Assembly (NCBI GenBank): GCA_003427395.1
Contig: BFEA01000297.1
Location: forward strand, 1,070,751-1,098,954
Source of the DNA: Chara braunii
Lineage: Eukaryota; Streptophyta; Charophyceae; Charales; Characeae
DNA: 28,204 bases
Reading direction: 5' to 3'
Position numbers and translations under genes: made by a program. Below the pieces are notes generated by a model. That model did not search any database, was not told the DNA's origin, and saw nothing but the letters and a program-made list of their open reading frames with translations. Positions 1 through 9,147 of this stretch are shown here, piece after piece; positions within the stretch are counted from its first letter, which is position 1; every line of letters begins with the position of its first letter.

Positions 1-204
1 GAGAAGAGAAGGAGAAGAACACAACAAACGAGGGGCTGTGAGTCAAAGAGAACTGCCCGGTGAACATACTCAGCCACAAAGGGAGAAACGGACAAGAAAG
101 AGAGACAAGGGGCGGGGGGCGACAAACTGTTCCCTCGGAGTGTCACTGACTGACTCATCAGGAGGCTGAACACTCTAAAGTCTCTAGAGTCCTCTAACCA
201 ATGA
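1..204 (+). repeat. Hammerhead-bearing short repeat, compound plus-oriented copy
   Basis: This copy belongs to a repeat family that recurs at 18648-19150, 19764-19950, 20120-20430 and 20757-20875. Its landmarks in order are AACTGCCCGGTGAAC, a GGAGAAG(A)GGACAACAAACGAGGGGCTGTG block, ACAAACTGTT, GACTCATCAGGAGGCTGAAC and a TCCTCT end. Here a truncated tail (about 5-45) precedes a second head (about 46-204), so two units are fused. The complementary strand of 126-182 aligns with the family's hammerhead ribozyme. Positions 5-95 are identical to 20781-20871. The window may start inside a longer copy. Confidence 0.75.
126..182 (-). ncRNA. Degenerate type III hammerhead ribozyme motif
   Basis: Read on the minus strand, the core CTGATGA is intact and is preceded by a possible stem I (GAG/CTC). 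The following stem II region is altered, and the expected CGAAACAG reads GGGAACAG, so a core A is replaced by G and the closing pair of stem II is lost. The upstream strand reads ACTTTA instead of ACTGTA, which weakens stem III. It is probably a dead copy of the ribozyme seen best at 19086-19144. Confidence 0.5.
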
Positions 205-297
205 TACACATGAAACTCCGACAAAACAGTCTGTCACAGCCCCTCGTTTGTTGTCCTCTTCTTCCTCTCTGCCCATGATTTACCGGGCACACACAAG

Positions 298-298
<1 letters not shown>
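205..298 (-). repeat. Hammerhead-bearing short repeat, minus-oriented copy
   Basis: This is the reverse complement of the family described at 1-204. It shows TGAAACTCCGACAAAACAGT, CTGTCACAGCCCCTCG, TTTGTTGTCCTCTTC and ACCGGGCA. With the preceding copy it forms a tail-to-tail inverted pair. On the plus strand 202-230 keeps the 3' half of the hammerhead (stem II 3' strand, then ACAAAACAGT), while the 5' half is degenerate (CCAATGATACACA where CTGATGAGTCGG is expected). It runs into the GA tract. Confidence 0.7.

Positions 299-300
<2 letters not shown>

Positions 301-378
<78 letters not shown>
301..378. repeat. (GA)n microsatellite
   Basis: This is an uninterrupted GA dinucleotide tract of 78 bases. 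It generates spurious Glu-Arg and Ser-Leu open reading frames on both strands. Confidence 0.98.
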
Positions 379-383
<5 letters not shown>

Positions 384-900
384 AGTCCTGCCTCTGGTGT
401 AGGTGGTACGCCTTGGTATTGAGGGAGCGCAGATTGGCTTGAAGCATCAATAAGGGGCTGACCCGACAGGACACTTTCACCAAAATAGGAAAAGTGCTGC
501 ACATGAAAGAAAATTCTGCCCCCAGAGGGTCGACGGCGCAGGGGCTTTTGCAGAATGATGAACGGCGAAAGGGACTGCATGCCAACAGGTATGCGGACAA
601 GGAGGATAAAAAAAAAAAAAAAAAAAAAGGAATTGAGGTAACGTCGATTTTCTGGGCCAGGGGTAGGGGGTACAGAACTTTTCCAGAATCCTACCCGCCC
701 CGCGCCTGCGGTGGCACCAACACGCAACCGTTCGAGAGAAGAAACAGCCAATTCCTTTTTTTTCTGGTTTCTTTTTCTCCGGTTTCTTTTTTTTCCGGTT
801 TCTTTTTTTCACCCGAGACCTGCGGTACCAGTGTGGGATGTCAACTTTTTCCTGAACGTACCTTAAACCACCAGTACACCCGCACCTAAAATCCCGAAGC
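379..900. other. Unassigned segment with poly-A tract and T-rich minisatellite
   Basis: I see no convincing gene here. A 20-base A run lies near 608-628. At about 752-812 a short minisatellite repeats CGGTTTCTTTTTTT-like units three to four times with a period near 17 bp. Confidence 0.6.
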
Positions 901-2450
901 TACCTGCCCACTGCGCGCCGCTATTTTCCGAGCCTCCGGCGTGAGGGTACCTGCAGTGGGAATTTCGGAAGTGGCACCGGTGCCGGTGGTCTAAAAAAAA
1001 AAAAAAAAGAAAAAGGAAAAAACATGCCAGAGATCAATGATGTCGTGGAAGGATGTCACAGAGGCCATACTCAAACGATCACTTTCCAGAATGCATCTGA
1101 CCACTATTACGGGGAGAGGAAAACATTGCTGCTTTTTCCTGTTTTCTCCTTTTATTTTTTACTTTTTTCCTTGCCAGCAAGGCAACGCCTATTCCTCTTG
1201 CTCAACCATCACTGAGGGCATACTCACACTAGGGCCGTTGAAATGCATCCAACCATTTCACGGCCAAAGCTTTGTTGGCTTTTCTTTTTTTTTGTTCTTT
1301 TTTTGTGAGTCTAAGGGTCTCGTTAGACACTCCTAAAAATGCCTGTTTTTAGGATTGCATTGTCTTTGCACGCGATCCTAAATCCGATTTCGAGATCGAA
1401 AATGTGAAAACGGCGTTAGGACGAATCCGAAAGAATTTAGGATTCGCCAGGCAAATTCGTCCTAAATTTTTCAGTAGCCCCCGACCTACTGAAATTTGTA
1501 GGATTCCCGCGTTTAACGGAGTCGTGGCGACGTGCGCATGGCTCCGTTGTCTTGGACTCCTGGTGCACCCTATTGGCTGCAACCCTGAAGCATGACTTTT
1601 TTTCTTTTATTTTTTTCCTTTCAATTACAACTTTCTTTTAGGACTGGTCATAAACGATGGTCTTTTAGGAATGCATGTAACCACGATGCACGAAATCCTA
1701 AAAAAACTTTAGGACTGTCCTAAAAATTTTAGGATTCTTTTAGGAGTGTCTAACGAGACCCTAACAGTCTGGCTCCCCGTGTTCCTCGTTCTTCCGAAGT
1801 GCCCTCACTGAGGGCAGTACTCCAAAAAGCGTATCCAACTGCAATCACAGCCAAAGCTTGTTTTGTTTTTTGGGACATAATTTTTGACACGGGCCCAAAA
1901 TTTTGAAAACCCTCCGACGACCCCGACCCCGCCCCGAGCCAGCCTTTTACTTCTTCTGGCGACAAGTCATTTTGCTGCAAGGCTGCGGCCGTGTACTGGT
2001 GGTTTAGCTAAGTGAAAGAATGCCGGGTCAAAGCCCAAGGCTCTGGATTAATTGTTCGCCTAATGGTACAGGAAGATCTCCATCTAGAAAGCACCATGCA
2101 GGCGCTACCTGACCTGATAAAAAGTAAGGGCATACTCACGGCTATCTGACTGTACCTGGCCACTAATACAGTCAGAAACCGTCCAAAAAGTCCTACTTGA
2201 GTACGCCAACGTGTGCATGCTCTTTTCTAACGTTTTTTTTTGGATTTAAAATTTCGCTAGTATCATAAAGTCCGAGCGCATCGTTCAAAAAGTCAGACTA
2301 CTAAAGGTATGCTATTTGTACCTCAAGCCCGTACAAAGAAAAACTTTTAAAAAGTGGTACTGCAATACAAACAATAAAGCAAAAACTAATGACGTGTATA
2401 CTCCAAGGGTACTATCGATTCGGTGCCTCGTCTGCATTAGATGGAAAATT
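900..2450 (+). repeat. Degenerate tandem repeat of about 150 bp period
   Basis: Related blocks start near 1058 (GAGGCCATACTCA), 1213 (GAGGGCATACTCAC), 1809 (GAGGGCAGTACTCC) and 2126 (AAGGGCATACTCAC). They continue into similar text such as GAATGCATCTGACCACTATT at 1090 and GAAATGCATCCAACCATTTC at 1240, and CGGCCAAAGCTT near 1262 compared with CAGCCAAAGCTT near 1848. Spacings are about 155, 596 and 317 bp. Removing the 450 bp added by the MITE at 1315-1761 reduces the second to about 146 bp, and the third is about two periods. Weaker possible members lie near 941 and 2406. No coding potential was seen. Confidence 0.5.
1312..1764. mobile_element. Harbinger/Tourist-type MITE with TAA target duplication
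   Basis: A 447 bp element (1315-1761) is bounded by perfect 24 bp terminal inverted repeats, 1315-1338 and 1738-1761, beginning GGGTCTCGTTAGACACTCCT. It is flanked on both sides by TAA (1312-1314 and 1762-1764), the TWA-type 3 bp target duplication typical of PIF/Harbinger transposons. The interior has no transposase-like frame but repeats TTTAGGA/TCCTAAA many times near both ends, as expected of subterminal transposase-binding sites. The perfect termini suggest recent insertion. It is non-autonomous, so mobilisation would need a Harbinger transposase elsewhere in the genome. Confidence 0.88.
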
Positions 2451-2559
2451 TTCCCGAAATTTTATTGAATATAAATTACTGAACACATTTTTTTTGAAGT
2501 AAAATTTTCTTAAATGCCTGCACAACTGCAAAAAAGAGGGACAGTGTGAAAGGAGGTCC

Positions 2560-2665
2560 CAAACTCATAAGGAGGGAAAAAACAAACAGAAAAATAAACA
2601 AAAAAAACAAAAAAAAGCAGAAAAAAACGAAAAAACGAAAAGAAGCCGAAAGAAAAGCACGAGCA
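2560..2665. repeat. A-rich low-complexity tract
   Basis: About 100 bases are made of A runs broken by single C or G bases (AAACAAAAAAAACAAAAAAAAGC and similar). It could be a decayed poly-A tail of a retroposon inserted in plus orientation, but no element body was recognised upstream. Confidence 0.7.
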
Positions 2666-2689
2666 GCTACTGTGTAAGTCGATGAGTCG

Positions 2690-2890
2690 ACGGATCTGCC
2701 AGGACGAGGTTCCCTAGCAAAAAGTGGTTGGATTTAAAGCGTGAATCTGGACGTGATTGTGGGGAGGTGCTGAACATCGCGATTGATCTGCTACTCTGCA
2801 TCTCTGCATAAAACACATCCAGATTCAGGTACTTAATCCAATGCTTCCTCTTCGCCATTGGCGAACCTCGCCCTCGGTGTGATCCGATGG
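2690..2890. repeat. Foldback (imperfect palindromic) element, copy 1
   Basis: The left arm (about 2690-2770) and right arm (about 2792-2890) are imperfect inverted repeats. GACGAGGTTCCCTAGC on the left matches the complement of the right arm, GGCGAGGTTCGCCAATGG. GTGAATCTGGACGTG at 2741-2755 matches the complement of ACACATCCAGATTCAGG near 2811-2827. The core at 2743-2770 differs at only 2 of 28 positions from 10274-10301 inside the second foldback element. No transposase frame or target duplication was recognised. Confidence 0.6.
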
Positions 2891-2921
2891 TGATGACGAA
2901 GCATTGAAGAACCCGTCAAAT

Positions 2922-2961
2922 TTGTTACCCGATGGTAAAAAAATTGTTACCCGATGGTAAA
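2922..2961. repeat. Two-copy 22 bp tandem duplication
   Basis: TTGTTACCCGATGGTAAA occurs at 2922-2939 and again at 2944-2961, separated by a few A/T bases. It looks like a local slippage duplication with no known role. Confidence 0.85.
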
Positions 2962-3375
2962 TCCTGTCCGCAAAGGGGACCACCAGAACTCGATCGCCAG
3001 CCGTCCGATCAATCTCGCAAAAGAACCGCAAATCGAAGTTCGACTCCCAGAAAAAAAACAAACCGACAAAAACAAACACGCGACACGCGAACAAACAACC
3101 TGAGAGATGGATAAACCAGGAAACACCTGTTCAAGATAATCGTGGTGTTTTCCAAGTGCTGGGCAGGGAACAAGCCGCAGCAGCATACCGAACTCCAGTC
3201 TCTCCGTGGCGCGCTGCCTCGACCCGGCGCATTCAAAATGTTGGACTCGTCCGAAAGAAGCTGGTCCAGAAAGCGGCCAAAAGCATGTCGAGTGCTGTGC
3301 AGTGCAGCGATGCCCAATGTTACGATAGTAAAGGGCAAAAACGCGAGGGGAGGACGAAACACGCCTACCGCCGAA

Positions 3376-3565
3376 GGGGAGGGCAAGCAGGCAGACAGGA
3401 AGACAGGCGCACAGGCGCACAGGCAGACAGGCAGACAGGAGTACAGGCTGGCACAGACAGGCAGACAGGCTCACAGGCAGACAGGAAGGGAGGAAGACAG
3501 GAAGACAGGAGTACAGGCTGGCAGGCAGGCAGGAAGGAAGGCACAGGCAGGCAGAAAAGCAGTAC
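3376..3565. repeat. CAGACAGG-type minisatellite
   Basis: About 190 bp is built from variants of ACAGGCAGACAGG, ACAGGAAG and GGCAGGCAGG with a period of 8-12 bp. A higher-order unit, ACAGGAGTACAGGCTGGCA, appears twice (about 3436 and 3506). Open reading frames through it (Gln-Ala-Gly-Arg or Cys-Leu-Pro repeats) are artefacts of the repeat. Confidence 0.9.
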
Positions 3566-3626
3566 TAAGGTTCTATTAGGCGGTAAGAGAAAGGGGAAAA
3601 AGACAAAAGAAAAAGGGCAGGTATAC

Positions 3627-5915
3627 CTGCAAAGCCGCGTGATCGCCTTCACCATGAAGAGCCGTCGCCGTTAGAAGATCGGCCTTGGTCCCGACGACCA
3701 CCATCTGCATCTTTGCATCACCGCATGCGCTTGCTCCCGCACTGAGTGGCCGCTCATCGCCGCCGTCATCACCTCTGCTCCTCGTCGCTGTAGCGATCGC
3801 CTTGATGCTGCATTCTTCCTCGCGGCCCTCGCCTGCGCCTCCCCCTCCTCTTCCCCAACGGCCATCGTCTTTTCCACTTGCTTCCCCCCGCAGCCACTGC
3901 CCTCCCTCCCTTCCCCCCATTCGAATATCGCCGTCCGCAGCCGCACTGGCGGTCGAGAATCGGCACAACCCGCCCAAACTATTCACCCTTCGCACACCAC
4001 CCTTGGCCGGGGAGCATGTCGGGGACCTGTTGATGCCGTGCACTTTCTTCGACAACAACATCCGTGAATCTTCCCGCCTCCTCCCCTCTCCTCCGCCTCC
4101 TCTGCCGCCTACCCCTCCTTCAAGGAGAGCAACCCCCGAACCCAGTGCGCTACGATCCAGTTGGCGGTACGCGCCTCCATACAGAGAACTCAGATCGGCG
4201 GAGAGCGATCTCCTAGTCCCGACGCCCACGTCGGAGGGCAAGTCAAACGAGCTGAATCTTCCTATTTTTAACTTCGATGAACTTCCCGCCAATATTTCCT
4301 CCCCCCCCCCGCCTCCTGCTGATCCTCCAGATCCCAACGCCCCTACTCCTTGACGGCAGACGGAGCCGCCTCCCGCCGGTAATCCTACAAGTCCCACCCC
4401 TGCGCTTCTTCTTGATCCCGCAGCCATCTCGCGAACGGTCCTGGCGGCGGACGAAGCCGTCTCGCGCAGCGCCTCCGCGTGCTTTTCTAATGACGTCAAC
4501 GCTTCCCATGGCCTCGACAGATCCACGACGATGACCGCGACCGTCGACGCCATAGCCGCCGGATTCACGGCTAGCTTGAGCAGCGATCTATCCCTCACAT
4601 TCCACACGCTCAAAAAGCACGCGCAGTCATCACTTTGCCCGCGCTGGCTATCCTTCGGAGCAGCGGCAGCAGCGGCAGCAACACCAGAAGAGAGGGAATG
4701 GGTGGACGGCCTGTGGCGCACCGAAGAGCCACCGGCGGGAACGGGCGCCGCCGACGCTCGGACTGCCGTCGCCGCCAGATTCGAATGATTTGTCTTGCAG
4801 TGCTGATTCTGAATGGCGGAGGAGACTGAAATGCAGTGGAACTCTAAGGGTCCCGAAGAAGCGAAGCGCGAAGACGAGCAGGGGGAGAGCGATGTCGGAC
4901 CAGAGGAGGGGGAGGAGGCAGATCGAGGGAGGTGATCATGACCTCTCGTCGAGCTCCGATCGACGACCGTAGATCTGCCACAGGACGAGAACGGCAGTTT
5001 CATTGGCGTGCGGCAGGCCGAGGAGAACGAGGAGGAGGAGGAGGAGGAGGAGGAGGTCCACGGCAGAGAGGTCGGCAAGGCAGAAGATGAACAAGCAGAT
5101 GCGAACGACGAAGAAAGAGCTTCGACGAGCGACCTCTTACCACTGCGCGCGTCGCCAACTACGAGCATGGTCCCCAAGGACGAAGAGGATGGCGAAGAGC
5201 AATCTGAAGAAGACGGCGATGGAGAAGATGAAGATGGTGAGCAGGGCGGCGCCACAGAAGAAGAGGGGTGGTTCCTACCCGACAAGCAGGAATGAGAGGA
5301 GGAAGCCAGATGGCGTGACGAAGGCGTCGTAGAGAGTCTCGACGTCGACGACAACCACCTGCTGTCATCCTCCTCCTCATACTTGAACAGAACGGTAGCG
5401 CCGTCGACGCCATCGCCAACAGCCGACGATCGGCGGTCGTAGTGCTTAGAGAACGAAGGAGAAGGAACGAGGCGATCGCGGGGAAGATCGAGTCCTCTGC
5501 GACAAGATAGCATTCTTGACAAGGTAGTCGACGGGGGGCTACTAGTAGTCCCCGGCACTCCGCCCGGATTCCGCCCACGTCCGGATTCCGCTCCCCTGCC
5601 CCGCACAGTGTGCTCGCGCCCACCGCCACCTCCTCCCACTACACTACCTCCTCCCACTACACTACCTCTTCCCACTACACTACCACTTCCCACTACACTA
5701 CCTCTTCCCACTACACTACCACTTCCCACTACACTACCTCTTCCCATCAGTCGTGGGCGGGACGGAATCGAACACGTCCTTGACGAAGAGATAGAGAGGT
5801 TGATCTGCGGGGGGGGGGGAAGAGAGAGGAAGAGGACTAGTTCTGAATTGGAAGGTTGATGCTTAGAGACAGTAACGCTCCCACCCGTCGGGACAATGGC
5901 AAGGTGGGAGCGCAT
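3627..5915 (-). CDS. Dynein light intermediate chain (DLIC family), large 5' exon, partial
   Basis: DLIC proteins are Ras-like subunits of cytoplasmic dynein that link the motor to cargo adaptors. This open exon encodes up to 763 residues. From the first Met, a P-loop-like VVGDARSGKRS lies at 252-262, a strand LEFHCISVS at 357-365, VWNVRDRSLLKLAV at 437-450, VAVIVVDLSRPWEALTSLEK at 459-478 and VVVGTKADLL at 740-749 (G4-like). Order and wording match DLIC, and LLKxAV plus DxSRPW are closer to dynein-1 LIC (DYNC1LI) than to dynein-2 LIC. Oddities: Arg261 stands where Walker A has Ser/Thr, and Ser/Gly-rich inserts of about 90-250 residues separate the motifs. A donor GCAG|GTATAC ends the exon at 3627 in phase 0. 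I found no downstream exon to the left. The N-terminus is uncertain: Met57 and Met135 are alternatives to Met1, and the first 100 residues include a VVGSG/VVGRG minisatellite. Dynein-1 versus dynein-2 assignment is unresolved. Confidence 0.78.
5635..5742. repeat. 18 bp coding minisatellite, six units
   Basis: Six 18 bp units of the type CCCACTACACTACCTCTT lie in tandem, with CCTCTT and CCACTT variants alternating. On the minus strand the unit length is a multiple of three and gives a six-residue repeat, VVGSGS or VVGRGS, at about residues 58-93 of the dynein light intermediate chain frame. Copy-number changes would not shift the frame. Confidence 0.93.
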
Positions 5916-5950
5916 GCCACATTCTCCACCCGTCGGGACAATGGCACGCG
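5878..5950. repeat. Two-copy repeat CCACCCGTCGGGACAATGGCA
   Basis: The sequence CACCCGTCGGGACAATGGCA occurs near 5882 and again near 5927, about 45 bp apart. A small inverted pair, GCTCCCA/TGGGAGC, encloses the first copy. It overlaps the doubtful 5' end of the dynein light intermediate chain frame. Confidence 0.7.
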
Positions 5951-6196
5951 AGTTCCACCCTCGCCACGAGAGCAGAAAGAAGCCAGAAACTCGGAAAAAA
6001 GAAAAAGGCGTTCGGCGGCGAGTTTATCGATGGAAAACAACAAGCCGATTCAATTACTGGCACGTCCACTCCACCGGCTCCAACTCCTTTGTCGAAATGC
6101 AAAATCCCATTCAGTAGTCCGCCTCACAATGCCGATCGCCTCTGACAAATAACCGGCTACGTGCGACGTCGACACACAAAACGATCCCATTCTTCC

Positions 6197-6199
<3 letters not shown>

Positions 6200-6248
<49 letters not shown>
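6200..6248. repeat. (CT)n microsatellite
   Basis: About 49 bases of uninterrupted CT. Confidence 0.97.
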
Positions 6249-6250
<2 letters not shown>

Positions 6251-6303
6251 GTGCGCCCAATTGATGGTGATGCAGGAGCCTCCCTCCGCCCTGGTCGGCC
6301 AGT

Positions 6304-7115
6304 CGTCAATCAATCAATGTGTACCCAGATTGTCAATCAATGAATCAACCACTCAAAACCTATTAATCAATCAAAATCGATCAATCAATCAACAATCCAT
6401 CGATCAATCAAAATCAAAATTGATCGATCAACCCCCCCCCCACTCAATCACTCACTCGATCAATCAAAGAGACATAAGACAAACCATTGAAATGGTCTCG
6501 GGATTTCAGATCGGACCCAGACAGACCGCTCCTGTGACGAACAAGGTTTTACATCGCCAGTGAATCACTCAACTTCCTATTGCCCAGTAACAAAACAATT
6601 ATTATATCAAAAGAAAGGATATTATCTCATATTTCCATACTATCTCATATTTCCATATTCTGCACGCGCCTCCAGTCGACTTTAAATTCCCCTTCTCAAA
6701 TTCTATCGCCCCCTCTCTATCCATCAATCATCAATCAATCAGTCGAACCCAAACATCTGCCCGTCCTTAAAGAAATTTGATTACCCAATCCATTCATCAT
6801 CCATCAATCATCCTTCCATCATCTATCAATCATATCCTTCAATCACTCATCGATCCATCATCCTTCCATCATCCATCCGTTCATCCTTCCATCATCCATC
6901 CTTCCATCATCCATCCTTCCATCATCCATCCATCCGTTCATCCTTCCATCATCCATCCGTTCATCCTTCCATCATCCATCCATCCGTTCATCCTTCCATC
7001 ATCCAGCAATCACTCATCGATATTCGTCCGTTTACCCATTCATCACAACTCTTTCTCCTATCCATCCATTCATCCACTCAACCAATCAACCAATCAATCA
7101 ATCAATCAATCGATT
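6304..7115. repeat. TCAA / CCATCATCCTT simple-repeat block
   Basis: Degenerate TCAATCAATCAA tetranucleotide repeats run from 6304 to about 6470. CCATCATCCTT, CCATCCGTTCATCCTT and related 11-23 bp units run from about 6779 to 7010, and pure ATCA returns at 7078-7115. A 17-20 bp doublet (TATCTCATATTTCCATA) lies at 6623-6660. Open frames through the block (Ser-Ile-Asn-Gln and His-Pro-Ser-Ile) are repeat artefacts. Confidence 0.9.
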
Positions 7116-7690
7116 GACTGCATGCACTGTTGCTGATCTAAAAAGGAGCTTGATTGATGTCAATCCCAGATATCGGATGGTAAAAAAGAGAGAACACCAC
7201 CACTTAGCGAGCCACCGTGTATATCTAACAAAAGCTGAGGTTCAAATTGAATGAAGCTGACGTTTTCTGTCATAAAGACTGATCGACAGTTAATGCGCTC
7301 AAGACATGCGAGACCAAAAATGCCAGAGACAATCAAGCGGGGTTGTCAATGATTCGGAGAAGCAGACGTAGAGGCAGACAATGATTGACTACGCATGTTT
7401 CTCAGCACCCTGGCATTGTGATTGACCTAGGACATCATAGTAGATACTACGCATTTTAGGAAATTATCCCATTTCGGTCATCTGTGGGCAGTTGTTCTCG
7501 AGGATTGCTTCCTTTTTCGTCAAAATACATCAACCGCAATTTGGGGTACAGGCCCTCTGGTCAGTAAATCAAAAGATCACATCCTATCCATCCCTGCGCG
7601 GCAATCCCATTCGGATTCCGATTACGATTCAGATTCACATTCTGATTCTAAATCCAAGCGTGTTCGTTATGTTTTGAGGGGGATAGTCGG
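7116..7690. other. Unassigned segment
   Basis: I see no gene, tRNA or recognised mobile element here. Short open frames lack any domain-like pattern. Confidence 0.5.
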
Positions 7691-7694
7691 AGTC

Positions 7695-7800
7695 CATAGA
7701 GGGGCCGGGGGGGACGGGGCGCGGGGGGGGCGGGGGGGAAAAGAGGGAGGGATGGGGAGAAGGGAGAGAGTAGGGGGGAAGAGAAGAGAAGGATAGGGGG
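7695..7800 (+). other. G-run tract with quadruplex potential
   Basis: Closely spaced runs of four to eight G separated by one to five bases occur between about 7701 and 7738, followed by purine-rich GGGAGGGATGGGG. The plus strand therefore fits a G-quadruplex pattern. No function is implied. Confidence 0.6.
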
Positions 7801-8100
7801 AACTAGAAACAGAATGGAGAGTCCTGTGTGGAGACCAAGAAGAGGAACTCCGCCACGATTTACAGCAACAACAACAAAAAAAGGGAAACGAAAAAAAGCC
7901 GAGGCTAAGTTTGGTTAATCCTAATCCGGTCCAGGAGATCAACTGATCTGCAAATTTCAGCAAAATCCGGCCTCCGATCTGATGGCTTAAGACCGATCCC
8001 ACATCAAACACCGAAAAAAGAAAAAAGAAAAAAAGAAGGTCGATCCCACATCCAGCCACGATCATACGTAAGCCATGAAATGATAGTAGAGCATCATTCG
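7801..8100. other. Unassigned segment
   Basis: I recognise nothing specific here. GATCCCACATC recurs near 7994 and 8040. Confidence 0.4.
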
Positions 8101-8104
8101 CACC

Positions 8105-8185
8105 GTGACCATCATCATAGTCATGGCAATCATTATCCTCATCATCACCATCATCATTATCACCATCATCATCATCATCACCGGC
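8105..8185. repeat. (CAT)n-type simple repeat
   Basis: About 80 bp is dominated by CATCAT and CATTAT triplets. Confidence 0.85.
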
Positions 8186-8760
8186 AAGAGGCCTTACCCC
8201 ATTGAAACTGCCAAATCAGGACATAAACACGAGTTCTTTTACCGAATCCGGTCGTAATTCCGCCCGGATACGTCCAGAGGAAACTGCTTGTGTGAAATGC
8301 ATTTTCCCTTCTTATCCATCGCCATTGTCGGTAGTGTTAATTTGCCTTCCGAAGCTTGCAAATTTATTACAACTGCCTCTTTGCTGAATGGCACACATCC
8401 CAAGATCCTGACAAAGAGGACGAGAGAGTTCAAATCCCGGATTCCACAAGGTTTAGATGGGCTATCCCGCTAAGTAATCATAATCATGGGAAAAAACGGA
8501 AAAGGAAGCACAGTTTAGATCCCCATTTGCACAGTTTAGATCCCCAATTGGATGATGCTAAGGGCTATTTCCCATGAGTAAAGAGACTATTAAAAGGAAT
8601 TTCAGAGAATAGCAATATTACAAAGAATCAACCTGATACCACCTCTAAGCGGATGCCGCTATCCATAACAAATATATCGGTCGAAAATGGGAAACAAACG
8701 AGTGAGCTACTAATGCCGCACCCATGTTACCTCGGATGACTTATGGCCAACAACAGATCT
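8186..8760. other. Unassigned segment with one short tandem duplication
   Basis: No gene is recognised. GCACAGTTTAGATCCCCA is repeated twice at 8508-8547 with a period of about 21 bp. Confidence 0.5.
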
Positions 8761-8766
8761 AAGGTG

Positions 8767-8870
8767 GAGAGAGAGAGAGAGAGAGAGAGAACACAGGAGC
8801 AACAAGAAAAAGAAGAAGACGAAGAACGAAAAGGACGCCACAAGAAAACGAAGAAGAAGAAGAAGAAGGA
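8767..8870. repeat. GA and GAAGAA simple repeats
   Basis: A short (GA)n at 8767-8789 is followed by imperfect AAGAAGAAG purine tracts to about 8870. Confidence 0.85.
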
Positions 8871-8974
8871 CTCAAATGAGAAAGGAGATCGAAGTTGGAG
8901 GTAAACAGATGTGCATGCTCCGCGAAGATTCCCTTTAAACCCACCTCGATTTCTTCACCCCAACGTCACGCTCC

Positions 8975-8976
<2 letters not shown>

Positions 8977-9069
<93 letters not shown>

Positions 9070-9070
9070 N

Positions 9071-9142
<72 letters not shown>
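8977..9142. repeat. (CT)n-(GT)n compound microsatellite containing an N
   Basis: CT repeats run to 9038, then GT repeats from 9039 to 9142. The N at 9070 interrupts GT and probably marks a repeat the assembler could not size, so the true length is unknown. Confidence 0.97.

Positions 9143-9147
<5 letters not shown>

Noticed and set aside
248-600. Open frames rich in Glu-Arg or Ser-Leu over dinucleotide repeats (also at 6161, 8895, 24616)
   Set aside because: They are translations of GA/CT or GT/CA microsatellites with no domain and no start or splice context.
3376-3565. CRISPR-like array
   Set aside because: The units are 8-12 bp minisatellite variants without unique spacers of constant length, and the genome is eukaryotic.
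3685-5332. Plus-strand Pro/Ser-rich and acidic frames opposite the dynein exon
   Set aside because: They are antisense shadows. Only the minus frame shows ordered family motifs.
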